64,000 bases of DNA from Pelargonium x hortorum (lineage: Eukaryota > Streptophyta > Magnoliopsida > Geraniales > Geraniaceae). Shown piece by piece: positions 1 to 12,570 of the stretch. A program made the translations under genes and the position numbers. The stretch covers positions 1 to 64,000 of the forward strand of contig JAYMTJ010000007.1 of assembly GCA_036897525.1 (NCBI GenBank), given 5' to 3'. Under the pieces are notes generated by a model, which was given only the letters and a program-made list of their open reading frames with translations, was not told the origin of the DNA and did not search any database. The first letter of the stretch is position 1. Every line of letters begins with the position of its first letter.

Positions 1-1573
1 TATTACACTAGACTCTCGATTTTTTTGGCCCTTAACCTTAACAACCCTAAAAGCAACTTTCGTTTGAATGGATTCGTTTCTTTTGGAGAGAATTTCTGTG
101 CTGCAAAGAACTGTCTTCCCTCGACAGCGCCATCAGTCAGATGGACTCACCCTCAAGACAAAAGCCAAGAATGAATACACTGAGCTTTCGACTCTTTCAT
201 TATTTACCCTCTTCTGAAACTGCCTTATCTGTTGCGATTCCAATGAGGATAGATATAAGGCTCCCTTATTGTTTATTTTTTTAGTAATGCCCTTTTTAGG
301 TTAAGAAATATCCCTTTATTTTTTAAATTCCTAACAGCGACTAATCAAATGTACTTAAATTTACGTGGGGAATACATGTAATCCATGAGTTCAACTCGTA
401 TCGTATACTACAAGAGTAAACTATAGCTACAGAGTGCAGAATGCAGTAACATTTAAAGTGAATGAAAGCTGTTGTTTGCAGCAAGTTAGCTAGCCAAAGA
501 AGGTGAATCCTGGGCGGGTGGTTATTAGTTTACTTCTTCTTTGTATCTTTTGTAAGTGTAAATAGATCACACTTATTTAATAAAAAGTGGAAGTATTTCC
601 TGAGGTTACCAGGTATTTCTCTTTCAAGCTTTGGCGGAATGGGTATTTAATCGAGTAAAAAAAAAAACGGGGTTCTTTCTAAAACTGTAGATTCTGTAAC
701 TTATATAATAAGTTTTTTTATCTGATATACAGAGGTTGTACTTCTTATTTTTATAGACCCAGTAAAAAAGAATTACTTTCTTATAAAGAGGATCTCGTCT
801 GTATATAGAGTTCGTGTTTCTCTTAAGTCTACAACAAGGATTTATTTAAGTTAAGTGGCGCAATTATTGGTTCGATCAGTTAAGTATTTAAACACCCTAA
901 ACGTATATAATTGTAAATAAGGAGCACCCTCTCTGGAGTTCCTTTTTTACTTAGAAGTGTGCGTAGTCTTGTTTACTTGCCAATAGAATTGAATAAATTT
1001 GTACTAGTTTAGGGGTGTTTAGTTCTCTTTTATATAAACGAGTTGGGTTTGTGCAAAAGATTTTTGTGCAAGAGGTTGCAATATCCTTCAAGTTAGTTCC
1101 CGGTTCCCTGATACAGAGGAGCTCCGTAAAAGGTCAGCTAATCCCTGGTAAGTTCTCTAAGAGCGAGAACTTTAAAACGAAAGAGTTTCTTAACAAAGAC
1201 TACTAAAATAAAAGAAAGAAAATATAGGAAGGCACCCAAGTTGGGTCACTCAAAAAAAGGGCTCTTACTGGAGTCTTTTTTTACTGATCAAGGATACCTC
1301 AATAGGTACCTGTAGAAGGGGAAATAGAGCCTGCCTGTTAATGAGCTTTCCTTACCGTTTTATTATATTGACTTCCTTTGCTAGAGGTACAGGAAAATAC
1401 TGAACAAACAAGAAATTTTTCTTTAAGGGGAATTCTCCTGTTCTATGTAGCTTATTGGAGGTTACAAACCTTAATAAAGTACAGAAGGCATCTATGTTAC
1501 CGACTGAGTGCGCATCCGAAGAAGGTAACGCATTATCGCGAGTAAGAGAAAGAAATCTCTCCTTGTAGATTAC
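1..1573. other. Intergenic, nothing recognised
   Basis: AT-rich DNA with an A11 run at 657-667 and several short near-palindromes (for example GGAGCACC..GGAGTTCC at 921-944). A GTG-initiated 63-codon open frame at 1015-1206 is of chance length and resembles nothing I know. Confidence 0.6.
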
Positions 1574-1612
1574 TAATATAATATAATATAATATAATATA
1601 ATATAATATAAA
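1574..1612 (+). repeat. (TAATA)n microsatellite
   Basis: About 7.8 perfect units of TAATA. The 107-codon minus-strand open frame at 1352-1675 runs through this tract and owes its length partly to it. Confidence 0.95.
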
Positions 1613-3239
1613 GTGAGAATCTTGTGTTGAGTTCCAGAAAACCTGAGTAAAGGAGTGTAATATTAGACATACCAAACAAAGTGCCTTTAAGTCCTAGAAT
1701 TTTTTCATCTTTGTTTATATAATACAAAATTTCACTTATCTTCAACCCACACCCTTATTAAGATTTGTACTAGAGCTTACTCTAAATTAAGGTAAAATTT
1801 TGAGATGTCGATTTGGAGTTTTCGGAATTTACTGTAGTAGAATGAAGTTCCCTTTTTACGCGATGCTTTCCTTGGGCTTTCCAAACCTGTTTGTTATTTA
1901 CAGCATGCCAGAACCAAGCCCTTACCCGGCTTTGTGATTAGTAGTGATATGAAAAAGAAAGAAAGTGCTGGGAATACTATATTGAGTAAAATCCGGAAAA
2001 CTTGTAGTGTATAACAAAAGCATATACAGCTTTATGAATCGCTTTTAGTCTTGTGGGCTTACTATCTAAGTAACTCAAAGTGAGATAAAATTCTATGAAT
2101 CAAGAGTGTTTTACTTTTTTAATTCTAGATAATAGAGCCTGGCGACTCACAAAACAGGGACCCCTCCTTTAGAATTTGATTGCATAGAGTTCCTTTAAAC
2201 TTACTGGATCCAGAATCATATTGGTGTTACTTATTTGTTTTGCGAAGCGCTCTACTATAATAAAAGAAAGGTAAACAAAGCTCTTGCTAAGGAAACCCGG
2301 CCTATAGTATAGAGTATAGTCAGTCTTATTAGCTACAACAAGAAGAACTAATATACAATCTGTTTCTTGACTTCCTTCCTTCCTTACTATCAAGAATACA
2401 AGAGCTCTAATTTATAGAGTTACATCACTAGAAATCTTAGGACTAAACTCTCAAAACCAAAGCCAATCAGTTCTCCACCTCCTAGCTACCTTGGGAGTAT
2501 AGCCCTTCTTTAGACTACACTGATCGGATAAGTCCTCATGACAACAAAGATTCTCTGTATTCCAAGAAGGGTTATTCGGTGAAAAAGGATACCATCTGTA
2601 TAAGGTTACATTCCTCCCTAACGATAAACACAAAATGAAGTAGAGGGATTCTCCTTTAAACTAAAGAAAGTCTATATAATAACTCGATATTCTCTATCTA
2701 TAATAAGGTGTAATACAATACCAATAGCAACACAAGCAACAGAAACTAACTAAATCAAATCAAGGGAAGGAACCCTATTAAGTCTCGTTTAACTCTTATA
2801 GTTAGTTATAGTAAGAAGTCTAGCTTTTAGGCAGGGAAGACGCTTTAAGGTTTCTTTCATCTATCCTTTGTATGTAGTTAGTATAGGTAAACGAGTTTGG
2901 GAAGCTTGTTTCCTATATTTCCAGGGACCTTTTAACTAAATATCTGGTTACCTTTTTAGTATACTTTACCAAGAATAAGTATAACTATATTTCTACGAGA
3001 TTCTGTCTATAACTTACAATATCAACTAAGGCAGAAACCAGGGGCTTGAACAAATACCAAGGACTTGTATTTTAGCTTTTGACACGAGGTAACTATCGCA
3101 TCTTTAGTATAGAGAAATTTCGGAGACCCCTTATTAAGGCAAAGCGCGTTTTGAAGTGAAGCTAGTTTTATAAAAAAAGGAAGGGGTCTATATTTCCTTT
3201 TTTCAGGCAGGATTTAATATGCCCTTTAAGAAGGGTACT
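1613..3239. other. Intergenic, nothing recognised
   Basis: Open frames here stay at or below about 75 codons. CTTCCTTCCTTCC near 2375 is a short tetranucleotide run. No tRNA arm, rRNA signature or intron domain V was found by eye. Confidence 0.6.
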
Positions 3240-3290
3240 GGGGGCCCCCGGCTCATAAACCTTGATATAATGGTATACTAATATATCAAG
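3240..3290. repeat. GC palindrome next to an AT hairpin
   Basis: GGGGGCCCCC (3240-3249) is a perfect palindrome. Eleven bases later CTTGATATA (3261-3269) and TATATCAAG (3282-3290) form a 9-bp inverted repeat with a 12-nt loop. Confidence 0.8.
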
Positions 3291-5100
3291 CTTATCTTAT
3301 ATAGAATAACTTGTTATTAAAAAAAACTTTGAGCTTTTAAAAAAATCCCAGGGATGGGGACTTTTCTTTTGGAAACCGGAACTTCGTTAATTAACTAGTG
3401 AAGTACTTCTTTCTATACTAAAAAAGATTTGTCTACGACACAATTTAGAATTTCTTGAAATGAAAATAAGCTTAGGTTTTGAGGCATTGCTATATCGAAT
3501 TAATTTCACCTAACTTAGGACACTTAATCAAAAACGGGATGCCCTAAAATGAAAAATGAAATATAAATAACAGAAATTTTGCCTATTCTATATTTTATTT
3601 CGTAAAACTTGTAACCACGATATAAAAACGTTAGCCAGTTAAGGTAAGAAAGCGCTATTAAGTAAAGTAGTGTTAAGGACTCCTTCTATATCTCAATTAG
3701 GCTGCTCGGGGAGTGCAAAGGACACTCTAGGCATACATTCTATAGTATTTCAAAGTACTCCATGTAGGCAAAGTTCTCGGCCAGCTATATATAACCATTG
3801 AGTGCCTGGGGCCACTCAAAAAGTACACGGGTATTCCTTTAAGATTATGTAATAGCAATCCAAGGACTTAAATCGCGAGTTTCTATATTGCGGATACAAG
3901 TAAAGAGTAATATCCGTATACGTCGGTATCGCGGGAGTTACTTATTCTGCCAACTTCTTCTTGAGGGAAAAGAGTTAAAGATTCTAATATACGGCCAAGT
4001 GCTTATTAATTTCCTGAACCGGTACATTTATTAGGACATTTCCTTATTGGTACACTCATTTGATTACATATTCTAGTCTAAGCATTAACGGATTCTGAAG
4101 TGAAGAAGAAAGGCTAGTCCAACCAAATCCTTTGTATTCTTGATCGAGCCAAGGGAGGAATGATTGACAGTGAAGGTGACGCAAATAGAGCTAGGAGTTC
4201 TTTCAAGGTACGAAGTTCCTAGGAGAGTACTGATCCGATTCTGATCTAATGACAAATTCCTGAGGTCAAGCTGTAGCAAGCTCAATTCTTTAGGCACTTT
4301 CCTTACTTTTACACTATACAAAATGGAATGGAATTCTTGTCAAAAAAGCTAGAATTTGAGTACTTTCTATAGTAGAAGTTCCAGAGTTGATTGTACAGAT
4401 TTGACATAGAGAAAATGAATAAGCATTAATTTAGCTAAGAAACGGACTCCCAGTATCATAAATTGAGGATTGATATATATGACAAAGTAATAAATGCCTA
4501 AAGACACGCCTTAATGTTAGATTAATTTCAGGCAATAAAATTGCTTATATAGAACAAATTACTTAAATATTATTGTTAGAAATAATATTTTCTTATAAAA
4601 AATCAAAAGAACAAAAATGAAAAAAGAGCTCCTAAGGCACCTAAAGTAAAGATTCTTTCCATAACCGAGTGAATTCCCGCTTTCTTAATTTGAGCTAAAG
4701 TAATCCTAAAACTTAAGTGTAGGTTTTCCTACCAGGTCCCTATAATTAATAAGCATTCTCTCAAAGCCCCGAGAGATACTGCTGTCTTGTACTTCAATAA
4801 AAAAGGGTATTTTGATTCTGTAGTTTAACTAAAACTTACTTAATAGAATCTAAATAATAATATACATCCGGAAAAGAAAAAACTTCTAGTATTTGAGTTC
4901 AAGAGCCCCTTTTTAAATTTCAATTTAAAAGGGAAAGGTGTAAGGCCCAACTTTAAAACTTTCGTTTTTTTTGTATTCGTAAGTTGAAATAAATTCAGAA
5001 GTAAAACGCCTGATTTCTTGCCCTAGACTTGGATTTTATTAATTAGTATTAATCTATTACATTACAGGCCGAGGGCACTTCCCTACCCTCACCTTAATCC
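3291..5100. other. Intergenic, nothing recognised
   Basis: AT-rich and without repeats longer than about 12 bp that I can see. The longest open frame is 78 codons on the minus strand (4085-4321), of chance length. Confidence 0.6.
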
Positions 5101-5117
5101 TACAAATAGAATATAGT

Positions 5118-5876
5118 TTAAGACAAACCCTCCTCCTCCGTTTCTTCGGAGCCATATCATCTTTCAGTAAACTTAGTAATTCCTCCTAAACTAATTAAGG
5201 AAGCCGCTCTTAGCTTCTAAGTCCTTGAAAGCCCGTCCAATGTCAGTGGAATGTCAATCTAGTAATTCGCCCTAACCTACTCTAAGATACCTATCTCCCA
5301 ACCATTGCTAAAGGAAGAAGTTCAAGATGGACTGTGTTGCTAATAAGACTGGGATAGTTCTCTTGGAAGCTGGTCTGTATAGCATGTCAAAAGTAATACA
5401 ATCTAAGAGGCAACATGAAGATAACTGTCTACGTGTCCTATCTTAGCATGCAAATACAATAAATCCTTTATTGTCAACTGAGATATAATAACCAAGTAAA
5501 TAGCTCTAGTCCAACCCAACTGAAATACCTTCTTATGCTAACTAAGGAAGTCTATCTTTGTCAGTTGAAAATATAAGATCACTTGCAGCTAAAGGGGAAG
5601 TCCAAAGCTAGCTCTTTCAACCCTAACTTAAATGCCCATCCAGGAATGCAGTCCCTACTCATAATCCACACTTGTACTTGAATCCCGCCAGCAGCTAACC
5701 CTTTGAAACCCGCCTGCTAAAGCTTCCCTCTCTCGTTTAAAGCCAAACAAAGAATACCAGCACCCAAGACTGAGTTCTGCCAAGCACTCCTTCTCTGCCA
5801 TAGCATTCCTCCAAGCTAAAGCCCAACTCTTCTCTTTGGACAAACTCAGCTCAATCCCCTCTTTATAACTCTTCCT
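5118..5876 (-). pseudogene. Long protein-like minus-strand frame with many TAG codons
   Basis: Reading down from 5876, one frame of 252 codons holds eight TAG, two TGA and one internal TAA before the TAA at 5118-5120. Its most protein-like part (about 5870-5655) is rich in Lys, Glu, Trp and Ala, for example KEKSWALAWRNAMAEKE, and could start at a TTG (5843). A second stretch contains LLYLHAKIGHVDSYLHVAS. No known mitochondrial or plastid family is recognised. The frame coincides with an island where C strongly exceeds G on the plus strand (for example 19 C to 8 G in 5701-5760), which itself thins out stops on the minus strand, so coding status is uncertain. Confidence 0.2.
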
Positions 5877-5879
5877 TTA

Positions 5880-7910
5880 GTAGAGATTCTTTATAACATA
5901 AACGGAATTCTCTCATCCGAAACTCTAATCTCCGCCTTCTAATAAACTAAGAACTCTTAAACTCATTAAGGGCTCTCTTTAACACCCAAACCAAGGACTC
6001 TGTCGGCTTTCAAGAGACGGATTTCTTTGTACCGGCCAAGCTGTTAATGAAGATATGTTTAAAGCTTTTTATAAACTCTAAAACTAGAGGGACATTTAGC
6101 TAAAGTATTATAAGTATTTATAACAGAGTTACTCGACCCTACACAATTGAATTGAAACAAATTTGCGTTCATTTTAATAGTAATTACGAACTTAGAGATA
6201 AACGTTCATAGTAGGACAAGACCCTTATAAATAACGATATTGACACACAACCTAGTTAATCGTTAATCCAAGGACGGGGCGGATTCCAGGAACTTTACAT
6301 TACAAGTATAAACCTAAAAAGAAAGCCTTTGTCGAAACTTTCAGTCTTAAAATCAAGCAGCTAGACCCTTCGACTTCCACTTCTTTTTTAAAGTTCCTTT
6401 TAGTAGAAGGAGACTGACTTCTGCATATTCTAGACTCTCTACCACTAGAGCTAAATCTTTTAGAGCTCCACTAACCATCCCTGCAGCATCCCCTCGACTA
6501 TCTGAATACCCAGAAACCTAGAAAACTAATCATAACATAAAAGCTTTGCAGATTCTTATAAAAAGCGCCTTTACTTGAAAAACTTTACTACATTTTGTTT
6601 GACCTGACGTTTCTACTCTATAACACATATCCTTGCTATAAAACTTCGCTTAGTTAGACCGACGGAAAATTTGCTTTTTAGTATAAATCTAAGAGGACTC
6701 CTATAGCATTAAATTCTAGTAACTATTGAAAACACGCTAGATCAGCCTTCGTAACTTAAGTCCTGCTTTTTTATTATAGTACATCTAACTTTATATATAT
6801 ATAGTAATACTTTTAGAATAGCAGGTCGCAAAGTAAGTATATACTGATTTAGGTATAAATGTGTAAAAAATAGGATATAAACAGTCTTTTTTTTATATCT
6901 TTGGTTCAAGAGTTATGTTCCCTACAAATCTATATTGATTAAAAGGATACTAATTTATACTACAAACCTATGTAGCAGCCAGTTTATTTATATTATGTAC
7001 GTCAAATTAAAATAACAACAGAAGATTTACTAAATGTAAATGAATGCTACTCTTGTTTGTATTGTAGAGAAGAAATTTTATTCGTCCGTCTCAAATTGAT
7101 TTGTGTAGTATCCTATTAGATTAGATTCGCTTGTTAAGGATAAAAGAGTGTTCTAAAGCGGTCGAGTTATACGTATTTACAGAGGATACTCTGCCTAAAG
7201 ATTTTTTATGTAACTGATATATTAGCATAGCAGCAAAAGTTGCTTAAATGCGATAGAAAACCTGTCTTATTTTAGCACAGACTCTATTAAATTAAAAAAG
7301 AGAGAGGATAAAATCACTTAGATTAGATAGAGGGAATTGGCTTGAATTTACCGCATAGATACTTGTTTGAATATCGAGTTTATAAATTCATATCAGATTT
7401 TAAAGCACTCGCAACATAAGACACAGTCTAGAACAAGGCTAGTAGGGTAGAATAGGAAAAGGAAGAATTGTAAGGAAGCTGATTTCTTTCTTTTAGTTTT
7501 CATTTGTCTGCCTAAGGGATTCTTCTATTTGTAAACTAGGAAACTAATAAATAATGATATCCCATCAAGTAAGAGGCTCGGGCAAGAAAAAAGCTATTGA
7601 TTTGGGTTCAGAAAGGTCTTGGATGTACTTTACTTGTAATGGGTTTTTTTATAGGGCTGTTCTTAATTTAATTATCTTTTTTTGTGTTTGTGAAATTGAA
7701 CGAAAGAAAGCAAGTTCATAAGTATATCTCTTTTTGGTCTTGCTAGCTTATATTCTATATCTATTTAGGTGAGTCCTCATCTTGTCTACTAAACTTTTTA
7801 GTAGGGAGAGCTTTGGACTTTGGGGTCCGTCCAAAAACTCAGAATAGTAAGGAAAAGCGGTCTAGTTTTGTAAAGGGGAAGTAATAAAAATGCTTAGAAC
7901 ACCCTAATCA
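5880..7910. other. Intergenic; C-rich island grading into AT-rich DNA
   Basis: The first several hundred bases continue the plus-strand C-rich island of 5.1-5.9 kb. On the minus strand a short open stretch reads RRRRLEFRMREFRLCYKE, out of frame with the longer frame below it. From about 6.6 kb the sequence is ordinary AT-rich DNA. Confidence 0.5.

Positions 7911-7941
<31 letters not shown>
7911..7941 (+). repeat. (TAAA)n microsatellite
   Basis: About 7.7 perfect TAAA units, followed after 8 bp by a 16-base A run (7950-7965). Confidence 0.95.
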
Positions 7942-7949
7942 GAGGCATT

Positions 7950-7965
7950 AAAAAAAAAAAAAAAA
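7950..7965 (+). repeat. Poly-A tract (16)
   Basis: Longest homopolymer run I found. Others are A15 at 43361-43375, A12 at 41352-41363, and A11 at 657-667 and 63274-63284. Confidence 0.95.
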
Positions 7966-10900
7966 GAATAAAAAGACGCTTAATAAGAATTCCGTATAAG
8001 TAAAATGTAACTTTGTCTTTAACTTATCTCAGTCTTAATCAATACGATAAAGGGCTTCTTTCACATTATATAAGATATAAGCGCCAAAAAAGACCTTTTG
8101 CTAATAGAGATATTAAACCTGAGGGGAGTTTTACGGTGGTTTTTTTTAGTGGATTTGGAACAAGAGGAAGCCAAGCCCCTTTTTTTGCTGTCGCATACTC
8201 AAGTTTGGTTATTAGGTAGGAACCCTTTTTTTAATAGTGCTGCAGGGAGCTCTTAATTAATAAGGAACCTCAGGGTAGATTAAGGAAAAATCTTGCAAGC
8301 AATGAGTTAGGTTTTACAGACAGAATGAAATGAAAGGTTTTGGGTATTAGTCCTATTTTCTTCTTTCAAAATCTTCCCGAGCATAGCAGTGGTAATATAG
8401 ACACAAAAATAGACAACACTTAGTAAGGGTAAGGCAGAGGAGTCCCCGGAATTTAGTTTAAATAAAATTCATTGAGAAGTTAAAGAAATTAGAGGTATAC
8501 CACTACCCTTTTTGATATTCACTATTTCAGGTATCCGGGTGTGCTGTCATAAGATATTCTAATATATCTGCAATTGATAAAGATTGCCTCACCTCACTAT
8601 AAAAGAAAAGGGCTTGATTATCGTGTATAAGTACTCGCCTTTCTATACTTACTTTTAAAATCGAGGTAAAAATTCCTATATAAATAGAAAGGCTTATGAA
8701 TAGGGGAGCTCCTTTGCCATAACTTAGTAATTTGTCTGCTTTATACTAGAAACTGTAAAGTAAAAGCTTCCGGCATAACTCCGATATTTTGTGTAAGTAT
8801 CAAGGAAACCTATCCTATTAGGGTGTACTATAATTTTAGTAAACAAAAGGACCCGTGAGTATTCAGTTATTTCAAGGCACTCTTGGCTAATAAGAGCTTA
8901 AGGTAACCGTTTGGTGGTATTTCTCTAAAAAAAGAAATTCTTTTTTTAATTAGTAAAGTTGGTAGCTTTTTTTTGTTCCGGTAGGGGAGTCCTCGTAATA
9001 GTATGGAAACAGAATATCTTGTTAAATAAGTAAGCTAAGCGGATATAAACTTTTAAGAGTTATACTAATTGATCTGAACTATCGAGGACTAGTATGCAAT
9101 TATGCTTATAAAACCCTTACTATTTCTTTTTCTTTTATTTATGGGATACCCCTTTATGCTACTCTTGTGGAAGACAAATAGCTTTGTGAGTCCTTTTTGA
9201 TTGAAATTCCCTATTCCTTGTGGTTGAAATGAGTTAAAAAAGAGAGAGATTAGGACCTATAACGAGACATCTAGGTAACTCTTTTAGAATAGTTTAATCG
9301 GTGATTAAGATCTAAACGAAGTTATAAAGTTCTTAATAATTTCTTTTCTTATATTATAAAGGCTATACTATAGTTGTACAAACGGGAATTTTCTATTTCT
9401 ACAAAAGTGAAATATCTTCGATCAGGAACTTTTTTTTTATAACTGGCTAGCGCTAAATAGAGATTCAACGTAAGGAGCACACCCATAAGACGATACAAAA
9501 CTGTAGTTATAATAGTTCTCAGAACATAAAGATTCGGAGAAAACCTAATCGAGACCTCACTGTTGCTAGTTGGTTAACTTAATTACTTTACTTTTAGCTA
9601 GTTATAGGGAACCCTCGGTAGATCCTAGGAGTTTCGCTTAGTTTTGTATTAGTGATCAGAATCCCCGCAAAGTAATAGGATCAAAGTCAAGAGTAAGCGT
9701 TAAACAGGAAACCTTTCGTTATATAGTGATGCGTAAAAAGTAGGGAAATATTAAAAGAAAAGAAAAGAAGGGGGGTACTCTATAGGGAGCTCCCTGGTCC
9801 AAAAACTTTAACAAGAGACCCCGTTCAGGAAAATAGAAAACTTATCACAACGTGGTAAAGCTTTATCGGGGGTATACCATAATGTCTAAAGAATTGCAGG
9901 ATTTAGAACCTCATTATCAATAAATAGATATTTCTTTACCTTGGTGACATAAGAAAGTCTAGGGTACTGCAATCATAGGGTTTCAAGGGTAAATTTCTAG
10001 TATGGACTTTACTTTAGTAGGTTATGGCAGGAATTTCAGAACCTCTTTAAGCGAATTTTCTTTTCAATTTCAATATAGGGGACTAAGGAATTTGGTTTGT
10101 GGAAGGGGCGAGGAGCCCTCTTTATTTGAAACACAAGGGGGGCTTTTCGAGCATCGTAGGAGTATAGGTGGTGCTTGAATTTGCAGTTATTTTTCAAAGG
10201 GAGGGATCCCCCTTAAGAAGTAAACAAGATTTTTTTTAATAAGGAACTCTAAAGTGAAGCAAATCTTTTTATACATCAAAAAATGACTTATGTTTCGGAA
10301 TCTCTTGTGTCAATACTTAAAAGTACCTACCCGGGGGAATATCCAATAACATTTTAGTTTTATGTAAGTAAGCACCCTTGTTAGAATAGAAATAAAGGTT
10401 TTATAAAAAGCAGCGCCCTCAGTTGTTGCTTTAGAAACGTTTTCAAGGAAGGATACTTTATTATTACTGGAAATGACCTTAATTTAGGTTGGAGGCTACA
10501 GTACTAACTACAGTAATAGAAGTCGGGAGAAGCTTTTTTTAACAAAGGAGCTTGGGTAGTGTAGGGGTACTCCAATCAGGAACCAGATATAGCACGTGGG
10601 TATTTTAATAGATCCCAATTGGAGTCACTTAGCCGTCCCTTATTTCATTTTTAATAAAAAGGGGCCCTTTGGAGCTTTCATTTTTCACACTTAAATATAG
10701 AAAACCCAAAAGGGGGGCTTTTAGGTGCTCTGATTCTTGCAGAAGTAACAGATATAATAAAAAAAGGCTCCTTAGTATTAGCACACGACCCAAGCAACCA
10801 CGGCAAGGACTCCGATATCTTAAATGAATTAATTCTTAATTGACAGTCCTTTTTTGTAACTTGGGGAATGCAACCCGAATAAAGGAAACAAGGATAAAGT

Positions 10901-11967
10901 GCCGGCTAAAGCTTAAGATATCCGGTGCTACACTGCCTTCTGTTATGTTTAGATTTTTTTACGTAATCTTGTAAATCAGGACTTTTATTAATCTAAGAAG
11001 GCTTCCCTTTTCAGATATAAAGATAGGAATGCAAGTACTGGAGCACCCCCGGCATACACTTATAAGCTTACGTTTTGTTTCTTTTTAGTTGAAAGTATTC
11101 ATTTGCCGGAGACCTCACTAAAACTTGATTGAGCTGTAGCTTTGGTGGAAAAAAGACTATTCTAGTAATAATACAGTAATATAAAAGACAAACTCCTTTT
11201 TAATCAACTTTGAAGAAAGTCATTCCTAGGTTGTGTTTTAATAGTTAAGGAGTAATCCCTTAGTATTATATAAAATTGTCTCCTGCGGTTCATTATCATT
11301 AGTCAAAGAGCTACTTAGTTATGTATGATCGGTAACATATAGATATAGGCACATGAAAAGCTACCTGACTCGTGCTTAACTTATAATTCAAAGGTTTTAG
11401 CAAGGCCCGAAAGTTTAGTTATGGTATAGGCCAAAATTTCAACTCGAAATTGACGTAAAACCACTAGCGTTGAGTATGCGCGCGGACTTTGTCATGTTAC
11501 GTGACTAGAGAGAATAAAAAAATGAACAGCAATCTAAACCCTCTCGGGTACTCAAACCTGCTGTCTAGTATTCACCTACACAGATAAAGTACTAAACCTA
11601 TTTCTAGCTAATAAAGCGTATTGAGTTTTATAAAAAGTAGGACCGCCTTTTACGGAAAAGTATTAAATCTTGCATGAGATGCCTCCCAAATAGATACTGA
11701 AAAGGGGGGAACTTTTGTCCCTTATGATAAGAAGGAGAAATCCCTTATCTAAACGAAACCCAAATCTTGCAACTCGAATTCAACAATCTGTTAGGTTTTT
11801 GACTTTATAGTTTAAATGAGTTAGCAAGGATACGCTATACCACCAGCTGAAACTTACTTGCTCTTTCTTTGACTTAATTGTTTTCATTCTTTTTCGATGT
11901 TTGAGATTTCTCTTTATTTCTTTTTCTTCTTACTTAACTTAATTGGTTTAATTGACTTGTTTTATAA
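7966..11967. other. Intergenic, nothing recognised
   Basis: Four kilobases with no open frame beyond 68 codons (8013-8219, TTG start). It contains scattered short GC-rich near-palindromes such as AGGGAGCTCCCT (9784) and AAAGGGGCCCTTT (10658-10670). Confidence 0.6.
9784..9795. repeat. Perfect 12-bp palindrome AGGGAGCTCCCT
   Basis: One of many short R-rich/Y-rich palindromes in the window; here all six pairs are perfect. Confidence 0.85.
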
Positions 11968-12282
11968 CCTTTCCGGGACTTAGTTGTTCGAGCTAGACTT
12001 CGATTTCAGACTGTATCCCTTGTTTTAGGATCAGAGACAGAGGCAGACGCTATAACAGCCCTAGCAGACATAGCAGCAGTAGTTGGCGTAGGAGCTTTAC
12101 CTATCCAAGTAGTTATACCCCGCTTATAGGGGAAGATAGTACGGGAGGGATTCCCTAGTGTAGCTATTGGAGCTTTTAGGTTATACTGTATTAGTTAGTT
12201 TGTAATGTTTAGGAGGTATTCTTCAATGGGCTATGTGTTTATCGATAAGGAAGAGGGAACCCTAATACCAATAAGAGTTAGT
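11968..12282 (+). pseudogene. Protein-like reading frame, family copy A (two in-frame TAG)
   Basis: A 105-codon frame bounded by TAA on both sides, with no TAA or TGA inside but two TAG codons. No credible start codon opens it. The translation is unusually protein-like for this window: an N-terminal block beginning RLRFQTVSLVLG (from 11995), an Ala/Val-rich stretch, then a Tyr/Phe-rich segment ending in SSMGYVFIDKEEG (FIDKE at 12238). The same two blocks recur in the same relative frame in the copy at 20.9 kb, separated by 81 codons here and 108 there. I recognise no family. It may be a decayed gene, a repeat that translates well by chance, or a gene in a code where TAG is sense. Confidence 0.3.
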
Positions 12283-12570
12283 TAAGAGGTCTTCCCCTTT
12301 AAGTGTCAAAAAGATTAGGACTTTTGCGTGTATATGAATCGTACTTTTTATTAAAAACTGGATCTGAAAACTTCTCTTTGTGTTGGTAAACTCAACTTTC
12401 TGGCATGTCAGATTTTGGCTACGGTAAAAGGAATAAACCCTATTTTAGCTAATGAATCAAGTCCCTTTTTTGAAAAAAGTAGTCGAGCCTTATATGTATG
12501 CAAAAGTAAGAAAAGTTGTATAAAACTCTTCTCGAAAAGGCACTTTTATTGAGATATTGAAAGAAGTCAT
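11985..12570 (+). repeat. Dispersed repeat family, copy A
   Basis: Fullest copy of a diverged family in this window. Landmarks in order: the RLRF block (11995), the box TTTATCGATAAGGAAGA (12238-12254), GTGTCAAAA..TTAGGACTTTT (12303-12325), GTATATGAATC shortly after, and TTTTGAAAAAAGTAG (12468-12482) followed by CTTATATGT. All recur in the same order near 21.9-22.14 kb and in part near 24.95-25.23 kb. The 3' limit is approximate. Function is unknown; the ordered collinearity shows common descent, not convergence. Confidence 0.6.

Noticed and set aside
1352-1675. 107-codon minus-strand open frame, the longest in the window
   Set aside because: It runs straight through the TAATA microsatellite, giving an Ile/Leu/Tyr repeat, and the length is within chance for six frames over 64 kb.
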